Origin: a virus
Reading direction: 5' to 3' (one strand)
DNA length: 62,730 nucleotides
Virus record (IMG/VR): IMGVR_UViG_3300044796_000135
Location: 1 to 62,730 of that record
The notes under the pieces are model-generated. The model had not been told where the DNA came from. It made no database searches and saw only the letters and a program-made list of their open reading frames with translations. Numbering within the stretch: the first letter of the stretch is position 1; the number at the start of each line of letters is the position of its first letter. Of the stretch, positions 13,124-21,205 are shown piece by piece. The position numbers were made by a program, and so were the translations under genes.

Positions 13124-14644
13124 ATGGCGCGCAATCCTCCTGATTTGGATATTGACATCGCTGATCCTCGCAGCGATGTGCCCATATTTGGCGATCAACC
13201 CGGCATTAATTTAAATAAGCCACTTCATAAATTAAATGGCCATGCGCCTGCGGCCGATATTATTACAGTCATTGACCCGCGCGCGCCGTTAGATATAGCC
13301 CATCTCTTTGTTAATCAACACTTTACTAATGAAATTGGACGCACGCTCCAACATCAACAAAGCGTCTTTACCAGGTGGATCGGAACGGTTTATCGGGAAT
13401 ATTCGAATGAGGAAGTCAGGGCGCGGCTTTATAATTTCCTGGAAAAAATATTTATTCAGGACAAAAAGGGATTAAAGCCATTTAAACCAACATCCCGCAC
13501 CGTCAGCGACGTTCTCGACTCGTTGCGTGCCGCCTGTCAGCTTGCGGGAGAACTGCGCCAGCCTGCTTGGCTTTTATCATCGCCCGCGCCGGCTGTAGCG
13601 TCTGAAATAATCGCCTGCCAGAACGGTTTGCTGCACTTGCCATCCGGCAAGCTTTTCCGCCATACACCAGCGTTCTGGAGCAATACGGTCCTCCCCTATA
13701 ATTATGACCCCAAAGCGGGTGAACCTCAATATTGGTACGACTTTCTCACCTCGATTTGGGAAGATGACCGCGCGGCCATTGATACGCTGCAGGAAATATT
13801 TGGCTACCTCCTAGGTAGCAACACCGATCAGCAGAAAATACCCCTCGTGGTTGGCCCAAAGCGCAGCGGCAAGGGCACCATCGCCCGCACACTAACGGCC
13901 ATGGTCGGCCCTGACGCCGTGGCTTCGCCAACGCTGCCAAGCCTCGAAGGCCAGTTCGGCATAGCCCCGCTCTTGGGTAAATCCATTGCGCTTATCTCGG
14001 ACGCCAGGCTTGGCGGACGTGCCGATCAGCAGGTTGTAGCCGAACGTTTGCTCTCAATCAGCGGTGAGGATTCGCAGACCGTCAACCGCAAGCATCTGGA
14101 CGCATGGTCCGGAAAGCTGGGAACACGGTTTTTTATCATGACAAACGAACTCCCCCGCATTACCGACGCGTCCGGCGCGCTTGCTTCAAGGTTTCTCATT
14201 CTCACGATGACAAAAAGCTTTTTAGGCCAAGAAGATCACGACTTAACTAATAAACTCCTCGCAGAACTGCCCGGCATTCTAAATTGGGCCATTATCGGCT
14301 GGCGCCGTCTCAAGGATAATGGGCGCTTTATGCAGCCGGCATCCTCGAATGAAGCCATGCAAGAACTCGAGGATCTGAGCAGTCCGACCAGCGCCTTCGT
14401 GCGTGAATGCTGCGATATCGCCCCCGGCAAACTCGCCACCCCCACCGAACTCTACGCCGCATGGCAGACATGGTGCGCCGAACAGGGGCGGAAATATGAA
14501 GGCGCGAAAAGCGTGTTTTGTCGTGACCTGCGATCCGCGTTCCCGTGGCTTACCCTCACACAAACCGGTGATGACCGTTCGCGGAAGTACCAGGGCATCG
14601 CGTTGAAACCAGAGCGCGTAATATCATCGGGATTTGGTTACTAG
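13124..14644 (+). CDS. primase-helicase, D5/P4-type (SF3 helicase domain)
   Basis: A 506-aa protein. A D5_N-type segment (CQNGLLHLPSGKLF, then NTVLPYNYDPKA, residues 165-198) precedes the helicase core. Walker A is GPKRSGKGT (244-252); further core motifs are IALISDARLGG (about 290) and FFIMTNELPRI (about 335); a C-terminal region contains SPTSAFVRECCDIAP. Phage and plasmid primases of the P4 C-terminal family unwind DNA at origins. The first 130 residues lack an obvious archaeo-eukaryotic primase motif, so primase activity is unproven. The gene ends just before an inverted-repeat region. Confidence 0.88.
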   Translation: MARNPPDLDIDIADPRSDVPIFGDQPGINLNKPLHKLNGHAPAADIITVIDPRAPLDIAHLFVNQHFTNEIGRTLQHQQSVFTRWIGTVYREYSNEEVRARLYNFLEKIFIQDKKGLKPFKPTSRTVSDVLDSLRAACQLAGELRQPAWLLSSPAPAVASEIIACQNGLLHLPSGKLFRHTPAFWSNTVLPYNYDPKAGEPQYWYDFLTSIWEDDRAAIDTLQEIFGYLLGSNTDQQKIPLVVGPKRSGKGTIARTLTAMVGPDAVASPTLPSLEGQFGIAPLLGKSIALISDARLGGRADQQVVAERLLSISGEDSQTVNRKHLDAWSGKLGTRFFIMTNELPRITDASGALASRFLILTMTKSFLGQEDHDLTNKLLAELPGILNWAIIGWRRLKDNGRFMQPASSNEAMQELEDLSSPTSAFVRECCDIAPGKLATPTELYAAWQTWCAEQGRKYEGAKSVFCRDLRSAFPWLTLTQTGDDRSRKYQGIALKPERVISSGFGY

Positions 14645-14665
14645 GGTTGTGGTTTTTGTTCCAAA

Positions 14666-14778
14666 CACGGGGTAACACGCGTGTATTTCCATTGCAGGAC
14701 GAGTATTCGAAAAGGTTAATAAAAGAGATAGTATATGGTGCAGTGGTCAAACACGCGTGTTATCGCGTGTACCCCGTG
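14666..14778. repeat. inverted-repeat region after primase-helicase: candidate origin or operator
   Basis: The palindrome acacgcgtgt occurs at 14675-14684 and again at 14751-14760. cacggggta (14666-14674) is mirrored by taccccgtg (14770-14778). The 66-bp middle is AT-rich (ggttaataaaagagatagta). Symmetric iterated palindromes flanking an AT-rich core next to a helicase gene fit a replication origin; a bidirectional terminator or regulatory site is also possible. Confidence 0.5.
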
Positions 14779-14785
14779 CGTAACT

Positions 14786-15103
14786 TTATTGCGCGGACTT
14801 CTTCGGACGCCCGTTTTTCGGACGCAGTTCCGGAGGCGGATCGTAAGGCCCGGCGTTGAGACAGGACTGCAACAGCGCAGACCCAGCAGCACCGGTGTCA
14901 ATCCGATTCCCGTGGTAAGTCCGAGAGGGGAAGTTCCGTGACCAATGCTTGTGGTCCGGGATCATCGTCAGCAGCGTAGGCTGATTGAACAGCTCCCATG
15001 TGCGGTAAAGCTTAACCTGACCACGGATCAGGAATGCATACCGAACCTCACAATGCGGCGTATCAACGTAGCCAAGGGGGGTGAATAGAGGTTCTGCTGG
15101 CAT
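14786..15103 (-). CDS. hypothetical protein, 105 aa
   Basis: The only leftward gene between the primase and the NMN-transferase-like gene. ATG 15103 is chosen because a promoter at 15127-15156 would start transcription near 15120, making GTG 15121 unlikely. Contains YAFLIRGQVKLYRTWELFNQ and a basic C-terminus (RPKNGRPKKS). It may bind DNA near the inverted repeats; family unknown. Confidence 0.65.
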   Translation of the reverse strand: MPAEPLFTPLGYVDTPHCEVRYAFLIRGQVKLYRTWELFNQPTLLTMIPDHKHWSRNFPSRTYHGNRIDTGAAGSALLQSCLNAGPYDPPPELRPKNGRPKKSAQ

Positions 15104-15126
15104 TGGACTGGCTGGCTCCACGCGCG

Positions 15127-15156
15127 ACGATAGCCACCGACGTAGCCGGCTGTCAA
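15127..15156 (-). promoter_or_regulatory. leftward promoter
   Basis: Minus-strand TTGACA (15156-15151), an 18-bp spacer and TATCGT (15132-15127), just upstream of the 105-aa gene. Confidence 0.55.
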
Positions 15157-15642
15157 TCTCCGCATTGTCTATCGACTTAGTAGGGAATAGGCAAACGGCT
15201 GTGTGTTATCAATGGCTTAGCAAAGTGGCGTGGTGCTTAGTCGCTGGCGATCCGGCCCACTACATCTAGTGGCGCGCGGCACTTGGCAGTTGTGAACAAT
15301 CGGGACAGGCCGATCCGCGCAGCACACTGGAAGTGTAAGCAATATAAATGGCTTAACTATATGGCAGCAATTCTGATCCACCGGCCCGGGGTGGGACCTT
15401 GTTCGACCTGCACAGGGAGTTCCAGTATGGCTGCTAGCCCGACCGCGACTGTTTCCATCCCTAAATCCATTCAACTGCTGAAAAAATTTTACAGTTCCAA
15501 ATCAGTCTGACCCTGTGCTATAGCAAATCACCTACAGTGCAGGAGAATGATGGAATGAAGCCGGTTGCGCCCCATCTCCCGACACGGTAGATTGTCCCCA
15601 TCGCCCGAACAGACTGGCGCATTCATGGCCAAGGAGTTTGGC
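15157..15642 (+). other. mostly non-coding stretch before the moron
   Basis: About 490 bases with no convincing gene except a possible 27-codon ORF at 15427. It holds imperfect repeats (atggcttagc / atggcttaac) and no tRNA-like cloverleaf I can recognise. It presumably contains the promoter of the next gene. Confidence 0.4.
15427..15510 (+). CDS. possible 27-aa peptide
   Basis: ATG 15427 is preceded by AGGGAG at good spacing; the peptide (MAASPTATVSIPKSIQLLKK start) ends in a basic helix. Isolated, so only tentative. Confidence 0.3.
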   Translation: MAASPTATVSIPKSIQLLKKFYSSKSV

Positions 15643-16077
15643 ATGTACGATTTCGCCGTGTTCATCGGCAGGTTCCAACCTTTCCACAATGGCCACAAGG
15701 CGGTGATTGATCACGGGTTGACCGTGGCGCGTCATGTGCTGGTGCTGATCGGGTCCGCTGGTGCCGCGCGCCGGCCACGTAATCCGTGGTCTGCGTTCAA
15801 GGCGCAGATTGCCAAGACGGGTGGAACGTTGGTGGAGCGCCCAGACTCCGGCGATCCGGTACAGGTGCTGATTGATGTGATTAAGCTTCTGATGAAAGAG
15901 CACGGCCACACGGTTAACTCAAAGGGCTGCGCTGTACTGCCTGACTACATCCGCGCCATCCAGGGCGATGAAAGATTAGGTCATCAATATCAATTACTGG
16001 ATAGTCTGTGGACTGGAGCGGTGACGGAATACCTTGGCAGGATCGGACTTGTCCGATGCGTCTACCGATTTCCATAA
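15643..16077 (+). CDS. NMN adenylyltransferase-like nucleotidyltransferase
   Basis: A 144-aa protein. The nucleotidyltransferase signature GRFQPFHNGH is at residues 9-18, followed by HVLVLIGSAGAARRPRNPW, as in NadM-type enzymes that make NAD from NMN and ATP. ATG 15643 has AAGGAG at ideal spacing; ATG 15625 is less likely. After residue 60 the usual NadM sequence is lost and the C-terminal [ST]STxIR motif is not visible, so the enzyme may be divergent or inactive. It stands alone between a non-coding stretch and a strong hairpin, like a moron. Confidence 0.7.
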   Translation: MYDFAVFIGRFQPFHNGHKAVIDHGLTVARHVLVLIGSAGAARRPRNPWSAFKAQIAKTGGTLVERPDSGDPVQVLIDVIKLLMKEHGHTVNSKGCAVLPDYIRAIQGDERLGHQYQLLDSLWTGAVTEYLGRIGLVRCVYRFP

Positions 16078-16081
16078 GAAA

Positions 16082-16116
16082 CGGGCGTGTTTGGTTTTGG
16101 AAGCCAAACACGCCCG
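16082..16116 (+). terminator. strong hairpin, probable terminator of the NMN-transferase-like gene
   Basis: A perfect 13-bp stem (cgggcgtgtttgg at 16082-16094, its complement at 16104-16116) around a 9-nt loop starts four bases after the stop codon. The T-run after it is weak. Confidence 0.65.
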
Positions 16117-16212
16117 CCCTGCTTCTAGACCGCCGTACGCTCGGCTAGAAATCCTTGCCACCCGCTACGATTGCTAATCCAGGTTGACGTACAAAATCCG
16201 GCAACGCGGACT

Positions 16213-16269
16213 GATGAAACACCGGGCCGTAGCCATGGCGCTCAGGAAACTGATGGGAGTGAAGAAGTG
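16213..16269 (+). CDS. possible 18-aa leader peptide
   Basis: ATG 16213 to a TGA that overlaps the next GTG start as GTGA, giving MKHRAVAMALRKLMGVKK. The coupling makes it a plausible leader ORF, but it is very short. Confidence 0.3.
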
Positions 16270-16641
16270 AAGGCTGACCCCACACAACGCTGCATCATCC
16301 CAGTTCAAGTTGAATACGGTTTCCCGGAAGACTTCAGCGAATGGCCGTTGTGGTCTCAGGGTATTTTGGAATCCGTGCCCGGGGAATGCGGCAAGAATTG
16401 GACCTATAAGATCCATGGTAACGTTGATAATTATGACTCTAGTTATGGCGAACTTGAAAATATGGAGATTGTGATTTCCTATGACCGGCTTGAGTCTGAC
16501 GATGAAATGAACGCGCGATTGAAGTCAGAAGATGCGGCTCGGGCTCAGAAGGAAATCAATGCCGAAACTGCAGCGATAAAACGCGAACAAAAAGACCGTG
16601 AAGAATATTTTCGTCTGCGACAAAAATATGGTGATGCATGA
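16267..16641 (+). CDS. hypothetical protein, 124 aa, coiled-coil C-terminus
   Basis: GTG 16267 has GGGAG upstream. Middle part SYGELENMEIVISYDRLESD; residues 80-124 (EDAARAQKEINAETAAIKRE) are a charged coiled coil. First solid gene of the rightward run toward the terminase. Not recognised. Confidence 0.65.
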   Translation: MKADPTQRCIIPVQVEYGFPEDFSEWPLWSQGILESVPGECGKNWTYKIHGNVDNYDSSYGELENMEIVISYDRLESDDEMNARLKSEDAARAQKEINAETAAIKREQKDREEYFRLRQKYGDA

Positions 16642-16973
16642 CCAACCAAGACAAATCCGCCGTACTGCCCAGCCACGGTATGCACGCACTGAACCCCAAG
16701 CGCCTGCAATCCACGCCTGGAACCGCGCGCAAGCCGCTCACTACCGAGCAAAAGAAACTTCGCCGTCACGCACGCCGACAGCGCAACGTCGCCCATGACG
16801 CAGTGCTGGTAAACCTGCGCAGTTATCGCCACAATCAGCTTATTGCCGAGACGCGCTTTCCAGCCACACGCAAGAACCGCAAGGTTCACGCGCCGTGGCA
16901 GCCAGAGCATACAGTATGGACGAATTCCGCCACGGGACTGCGGTACAGCAAGACAGCACGGAAGGCAGCCTAA
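16638..16973 (+). CDS. basic hypothetical protein, 111 aa
   Basis: ATGA overlap. Strongly basic (TEQKKLRRHARRQRN), probably nucleic-acid binding. No family recognised. Confidence 0.6.
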   Translation: MTNQDKSAVLPSHGMHALNPKRLQSTPGTARKPLTTEQKKLRRHARRQRNVAHDAVLVNLRSYRHNQLIAETRFPATRKNRKVHAPWQPEHTVWTNSATGLRYSKTARKAA

Positions 16974-16976
16974 ACT

Positions 16977-17438
16977 GTGCTCCGTAACACCAGCCCCTTC
17001 TGGAAACTCCCCGAGAACGCCGAGATGCTGAATCGATTATATCTCACGGCGTCTTGGCAGGAACTGCTCGCCGCCTTCCCAGGCAAGAGCAAGGTCGCGA
17101 TCCACAACGCGGCCAAGCGGCTCGGGTATCGTCGCATCGCCGTGTGCGTGGACAATGTTGCCAAAGACCCGTTGATGAAGGCATTGCAACAGCGCCGTAT
17201 TGCACTGGGTCTTTCACAAGTCGCGCTGAGTGTGCAGTTAGGATATGCGCGGAAGTTCGTGCAGGAGTGCGAATCGGGCCATAAAAATCTTAGTATCACG
17301 GCGCTCCGAAAATGGGCGAAGGCGCTTGGTATGGTGCTGGTAGCTGCCGTGCCGCAGACGCGGGCTGCCGTGGTGAGCGCGATGCAGGAGCAGGCGCGGT
17401 TGGATATGGCGGAGTGGCAGCGGCGGAGGGTGGCGTGA
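16977..17438 (+). CDS. double-HTH DNA-binding protein
   Basis: A 153-aa protein starting at GTG 16977. Residues 15-55 look Myb-like (LTASWQELLAAFPGKSKVAI, then HNAAKRLGYRR); residues 65-120 are an XRE-type HTH (LQQRRIALGLSQVALSVQLG, then KFVQECESGHKN). Probably a regulator of the downstream rightward genes. Confidence 0.75.
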   Translation: MLRNTSPFWKLPENAEMLNRLYLTASWQELLAAFPGKSKVAIHNAAKRLGYRRIAVCVDNVAKDPLMKALQQRRIALGLSQVALSVQLGYARKFVQECESGHKNLSITALRKWAKALGMVLVAAVPQTRAAVVSAMQEQARLDMAEWQRRRVA

Positions 17439-17791
17439 CAAAAATTGAAATCACGGCGGATATGGTGATTCGCGCACGTGAATATATGAAGCGGGTTGGC
17501 ATGTGCGCGGTCGGCCCGGGTGGATTGGATAAGTTGCTTGACGCCGCCCTCAACCCTCCGCCAGAACCCGAGATTGTGGTGACGAATGAGATGTTTGAAT
17601 CTGGCATGCGGGCGTCCTTTGATTCTACTAACTGGATTGTTGCCATCTACAGAGCCATGCGCGTGCTGGAGCCACAACCGATGCAATACAAGGCCCGCAT
17701 GGTAGTTGATGGAGGAACCGCGCACTGCCGCAAAGAAGATCGTCGTGAATGTCAGCCCAACCACGTCCACTGCCGCAAGGATGATTCGTAA
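17435..17791 (+). CDS. hypothetical protein, 118 aa
   Basis: GTG 17435 overlaps the HTH stop as GTGA. Contains ITADMVIRAREYMKRVGMCA and a His/Cys-containing C-terminus. Not recognised. Confidence 0.6.
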   Translation: MTKIEITADMVIRAREYMKRVGMCAVGPGGLDKLLDAALNPPPEPEIVVTNEMFESGMRASFDSTNWIVAIYRAMRVLEPQPMQYKARMVVDGGTAHCRKEDRRECQPNHVHCRKDDS

Positions 17792-17952
17792 TGACCGACG
17801 AACCCATGACGTTCAAGCAACAATCTGAGAACCTTCTCCAGATGCTGGAAAAGACGAGCGATGAACACGTGCGCCACATCCTTGTCGAAGAAACGCTGAA
17901 AATTATGTACGCATGGGGCAAGAACGGCGTGCCTGTGAAGGGTGGGCCATGA
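17791..17952 (+). CDS. small helical protein, 53 aa
   Basis: TAATG junction upstream and ATGA junction downstream. Acidic and helical (QQSENLLQMLEKTSDEHVRH). No family recognised. Confidence 0.55.
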   Translation: MTDEPMTFKQQSENLLQMLEKTSDEHVRHILVEETLKIMYAWGKNGVPVKGGP

Positions 17953-18152
17953 CAATCGCCACGTGCCCGAAATGCTACGTACAATATGATACTGCGCCCG
18001 GAACACTCATCCATTGTTTGATGGAAGACGTGCGCGATTGTGGGATTCGTAGTGAGGCAAAAATGAGCGACGAAGAGCCACTTCCCGAAGAACTCGCCGA
18101 ACGCATAGCCAAGACGCCTCGCTGGAAGACGGAGAAGCCCTGCGCCAGTTGA
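17949..18152 (+). CDS. zinc-ribbon-like protein, 67 aa
   Basis: Starts MTIATCPKCYVQYDTAPGT; one CxxC plus later Cys residues. ATGA and TGATG junctions fix its ends. The C-terminal half is acidic. Confidence 0.55.
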   Translation: MTIATCPKCYVQYDTAPGTLIHCLMEDVRDCGIRSEAKMSDEEPLPEELAERIAKTPRWKTEKPCAS

Positions 18153-18250
18153 TGGTGCTTCTTCTCAAAGAGATGAGTTTCCTTGGCAACGTCCTCATCA
18201 GCATTGACGAGAAGCTTGAGGGCGTCCCGGATGGGGAGCGGATACATTGA
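18152..18250 (+). CDS. small peptide, 32 aa
   Basis: TGATG upstream and TTGA downstream. Amphipathic (MVLLLKEMSFLGNVLISIDE start). Not recognised. Confidence 0.45.
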   Translation: MVLLLKEMSFLGNVLISIDEKLEGVPDGERIH

Positions 18251-18435
18251 CCGAGCCCATACACACCGAACACCGGCTTACGGCCACTCAATACCCCGAA
18301 TCCAAATGGGGCGTTGTCCACGTCTGCGAATGCCCCGTTCCCGGCAGGCCGATGATCATGTCCTATAAGATCGGGACCGGTGTATTCGAGGGTACGGCGC
18401 TGGCTTGTAGTGCCTGTGGAAAATGGCAGCGGTAG
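18247..18435 (+). CDS. zinc-ribbon-like protein, 62 aa
   Basis: TTG start overlapping the previous stop as TTGA. Contains VHVCECPVPG and a C-terminal CSACGKW, likely one zinc site. Confidence 0.55.
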   Translation: MTEPIHTEHRLTATQYPESKWGVVHVCECPVPGRPMIMSYKIGTGVFEGTALACSACGKWQR

Positions 18436-18451
18436 GGAGTATGCTGGCGAC

Positions 18452-18694
18452 ATGAAGCCGCAAGTCCAAGTCGTCTACGATGAGAATATCCCCGACGGGG
18501 CCATGGTCGGGCATGATGAGTATGACGACGTGATTGTGGCTGTGGAATACGCGCCGATATTCCGCTACGTGACTGGCTGCGCTGCCGACGAAGACTTCGT
18601 GCGCACATGGCATGTCTCGGCTGGCTACGTGCGTAGGCTCGCGGCGTTGCAGGCTTGGGCGCGACTGGGCTGGGCGTGTGGAGGAAATGCGTGA
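18452..18694 (+). CDS. hypothetical protein, 80 aa
   Basis: ATG 18452. Acidic first half (VVYDENIPDGAMVGHDEYDD), C-terminal helix rich in Ala and Trp. Not recognised. Confidence 0.55.
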   Translation: MKPQVQVVYDENIPDGAMVGHDEYDDVIVAVEYAPIFRYVTGCAADEDFVRTWHVSAGYVRRLAALQAWARLGWACGGNA

Positions 18695-18969
18695 TGGATA
18701 GCTATGCTGACGCGCCCACTTCGATCACTGAAGCAAAATCCTGTAAACTACATGATGGCAGTTTGTGGACGCCGCGCGATGCCATAATCTCTGTATTGCG
18801 AGACATCGACGCGGGTAAAATCAAAGTTAAGAATGTGGCGATTTGTTTGACGGTTGAAGACGATGATGGCGATGTAGCAACGGAGCACGTTGCTGCTTAT
18901 AAGACGCGCCTTGAACTTCTGGGAACCATCATCAAAACCATGAACTGGGTTAGCGGTAAGGAGCCGTGA
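18694..18969 (+). CDS. hypothetical protein, 91 aa
   Basis: ATG 18694 with GAGGA upstream and a TGATG junction. The block WTPRDAIISVLRDIDAGKIK is typical of small phage proteins of unknown role. Confidence 0.6.
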   Translation: MDSYADAPTSITEAKSCKLHDGSLWTPRDAIISVLRDIDAGKIKVKNVAICLTVEDDDGDVATEHVAAYKTRLELLGTIIKTMNWVSGKEP

Positions 18970-19181
18970 TGGAACGTCTCGTTGAAACGACATCCATCGG
19001 CGATGAACTTTATCTCGGAGAGTGGTCATCCTGGTATGCGTGGTATCCGGTCATGATTGAGGACAAGTTAGTTTGGCTCAGTCATATTGAGCGGCGGCAC
19101 TATCGTATCAGAATGTTTCCGTTCATCCATGCCATGTGTCATTTCAGTGGCTGGCACCATCGGGAGATCGCCAGTGGTTAA
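18969..19181 (+). CDS. hypothetical protein, 70 aa
   Basis: TGATG junction. Trp/Tyr-rich (LGEWSSWYAWYPVMIEDKLV). Not recognised. Confidence 0.6.
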   Translation: MERLVETTSIGDELYLGEWSSWYAWYPVMIEDKLVWLSHIERRHYRIRMFPFIHAMCHFSGWHHREIASG

Positions 19182-19641
19182 CTTCCCCACCGATCCACTC
19201 GACCCCAACTCCGACGCCATCTTCGCCGCAACCTACCTCAAAACCGGTGATGCCGCCGAAGCCTGCCAACGCGCGGGCCTCGCCAACTTCATGCAGGATA
19301 TCCGCGTCACGGCTGAGGAACAATTGCATCGCCCTGAGATTCAGGCGCTCCTGAAAACCATGGGCGAACTGATGCCGGTCGGCGACGTGGAAATAACACG
19401 CGAGTATGTGGTCACGTCGCTTGAGCGCATCCACAAGTCCGCTACCAATGATAAGCAATACCAGAGCGCCATCGCTGCGTTGAAGGTTCTGGCGCAGGTC
19501 AATGGCTATCTGGACACCACCGTGAACGTGAACCACCGCCTTGATCTCACCAACATGACCGATGCCCAACTTGCCAAGATCGCGGCGGGAAAGGCGATTG
19601 AGGGTGAGTTCAAGCAGATCACACAGGAGACGCGCGCATGA
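19174..19641 (+). CDS. terminase small subunit
   Basis: A 155-aa protein. The N-terminal AATYLKTGDAAEACQRAGLA has the helix-turn-helix pattern of small terminases that recognise packaging sites, followed by EQLHRPEIQALLKTMGELMP and an oligomerisation region. GTG 19174 has GGGAG seven bases upstream. Its position before the large subunit supports the call, although six small ORFs lie between them. Confidence 0.75.
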   Translation: MVNFPTDPLDPNSDAIFAATYLKTGDAAEACQRAGLANFMQDIRVTAEEQLHRPEIQALLKTMGELMPVGDVEITREYVVTSLERIHKSATNDKQYQSAIAALKVLAQVNGYLDTTVNVNHRLDLTNMTDAQLAKIAAGKAIEGEFKQITQETRA

Positions 19642-20084
19642 AATCCGCCACCTTCGCCGCACCCCGTAAGCCACCGGAGCAGCCCGCTGCTAAAGCCGCG
19701 CGCCCCAAGCCGCTGATGGGCCAAGTCCGGGAGCACCTAAACCAACGCCGCGATGTTCGCATCCTGGCTGACGGTGACGGTACGACTGGCCCGCGCATTG
19801 TTGGCGTCCAACTCAAACGCACCTGGCGCAAACAGATACACAACCCGAACTCCATGTCGCCGCACGAGCGCGAATACTGGGAATACTATGGACAGGCGTT
19901 CCTGATCGAGGAGGCGCTGCTGAACAAACACTTCGAACTGGACCCTGAGCAAGTGTTGCTGCAAGAGGACATGGGCGAAGTCGGCACGGTGGTTGTCATG
20001 GCGACGAAGTTTCAGGATGTGCTGGAAGCGATGGGGCGCGAGCCAGACGACGTGCAGGATTATTTGGATCGGGTAGAGAAATGA
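19638..20084 (+). CDS. hypothetical protein, 148 aa
   Basis: ATGA overlap with the small terminase. Basic Pro/Ala-rich N-terminus, then LKRTWRKQIHNPNSMSPHER and an acidic C-terminus. Possibly a packaging accessory; no family recognised. Confidence 0.6.
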   Translation: MKSATFAAPRKPPEQPAAKAARPKPLMGQVREHLNQRRDVRILADGDGTTGPRIVGVQLKRTWRKQIHNPNSMSPHEREYWEYYGQAFLIEEALLNKHFELDPEQVLLQEDMGEVGTVVVMATKFQDVLEAMGREPDDVQDYLDRVEK

Positions 20085-20530
20085 CGCTTGTCCCGATTGA
20101 GGCGGATGAACTTGAGGCGCTTGTAATGGCGGCTGCGTTGGTTCGCGATATCCGCAATGTTGTCACGGCGCATAAAAGCGATGCGGCGATCCAGCGAACC
20201 GAACAGCGGGTTGCCGACGCAATGAACATTGCCATGCGGGCTGTGAATGAATCCCGACGCATCAAAGACCCAATGGAAGATGAACCCGCGACGAAGTTTG
20301 AAATTGATATCTTGAATCGGATTTCCAATGGCGAACACGAAGCGCTTAATCCTCTCATCGCCAATGATATGCGACGAAAGCGTCTCGTCGTCATGGGCCA
20401 TATGTTCGCAACGATTGAATGGGGCGATAAGACGAAAGAGGTTCAGCCAAGTGACCGCGTTCTTTGGAAATTGACTGAGAAGGGTGCATTGGCCTGTATC
20501 AGTTCTGGCGAGCAGAAGAAGATTGCATGA
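20081..20530 (+). CDS. hypothetical helical protein, 149 aa
   Basis: ATGA overlap. Long N-terminal helices (ELEALVMAAALVRDIRNVVT) and a C-terminal RVLWKLTEKGALAC that resembles a winged-helix edge. Not recognised. Confidence 0.6.
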   Translation: MTLVPIEADELEALVMAAALVRDIRNVVTAHKSDAAIQRTEQRVADAMNIAMRAVNESRRIKDPMEDEPATKFEIDILNRISNGEHEALNPLIANDMRRKRLVVMGHMFATIEWGDKTKEVQPSDRVLWKLTEKGALACISSGEQKKIA

Positions 20531-20736
20531 CTATGGACAAACCCATCTCCGTCTCCCAGGAACAAATCTTCGCTGGCTGCCAAACGCTGAAAGCCTGTGG
20601 GGTGCTGCCGCCGAACTTCGACCACGTGCAGGTCATGATTGCGGTGTCGCGTGCGTATAACGCGATGCGGCGGTTGGAGCAGCCGAGTGTGCCGGAGAAG
20701 GAAGTCTTTGCGCCGGGTCGGGTGGTGATGAAATGA
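20527..20736 (+). CDS. hypothetical protein, 69 aa
   Basis: ATGA overlaps on both sides. VSQEQIFAGCQTLKACGVLP at the start. Helical; not recognised. Confidence 0.6.
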   Translation: MTMDKPISVSQEQIFAGCQTLKACGVLPPNFDHVQVMIAVSRAYNAMRRLEQPSVPEKEVFAPGRVVMK

Positions 20737-20984
20737 CGATCCCGGCAACAATCACTGAGGCTATGATTGTCCACGCAGCCGACATAAGATTTCGTCGCAA
20801 CATGTTGGGACTGGCTGACATTCATCGGAAGATGCTCTTGAATACGGCAAAGCCCCACCCGCGATGGAAGACTACTTTAAAACAAGCGGCGGCACTTGCT
20901 GAAGATTGGACATTGGAACCGCGCGAATCTCGCGAAAGATTGATTGCTGAGGTGCGCCAAATCCTGGAGGATGTGTTTGCATGA
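20733..20984 (+). CDS. hypothetical helical protein, 83 aa
   Basis: ATGA overlaps on both sides. Contains ITEAMIVHAADIRFRRNMLG, an amphipathic helix, and a C-terminal helix. Not recognised. Confidence 0.6.
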   Translation: MTIPATITEAMIVHAADIRFRRNMLGLADIHRKMLLNTAKPHPRWKTTLKQAAALAEDWTLEPRESRERLIAEVRQILEDVFA

Positions 20985-21205
20985 CCGTCCCCCTTTGCGC
21001 CGACTGCGCCCACTGCACCATCCCAGCAGCAAACCCAGTCACCAATCCATCACCGAATATAAACCATGGCCTTTGCTATGCCGTCGTGGACCCGTTCAGC
21101 GGCGCGCCGTTTGCGGTGAAGGTGGCGCGGTTGGATAAGCACCCGGAGATGGGTTGGGTGTTGCCGTGCCAATACGCGGGGAATTTGTTTAAGGCTAAGT
21201 CGTGA
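20981..21205 (+). CDS. zinc-ribbon-like protein, 74 aa
   Basis: Starts MTVPLCADCAHCTIP, with later single Cys residues that could complete a zinc site. ATGA junction; the terminase ATG follows its stop directly. Confidence 0.6.
   Translation: MTVPLCADCAHCTIPAANPVTNPSPNINHGLCYAVVDPFSGAPFAVKVARLDKHPEMGWVLPCQYAGNLFKAKS

Noticed and set aside
15122-15642. tRNA gene in the non-coding stretch
   Set aside because: Looked for T-loop and acceptor pairing; only partial matches (for example around gttcgacct) and no cloverleaf.
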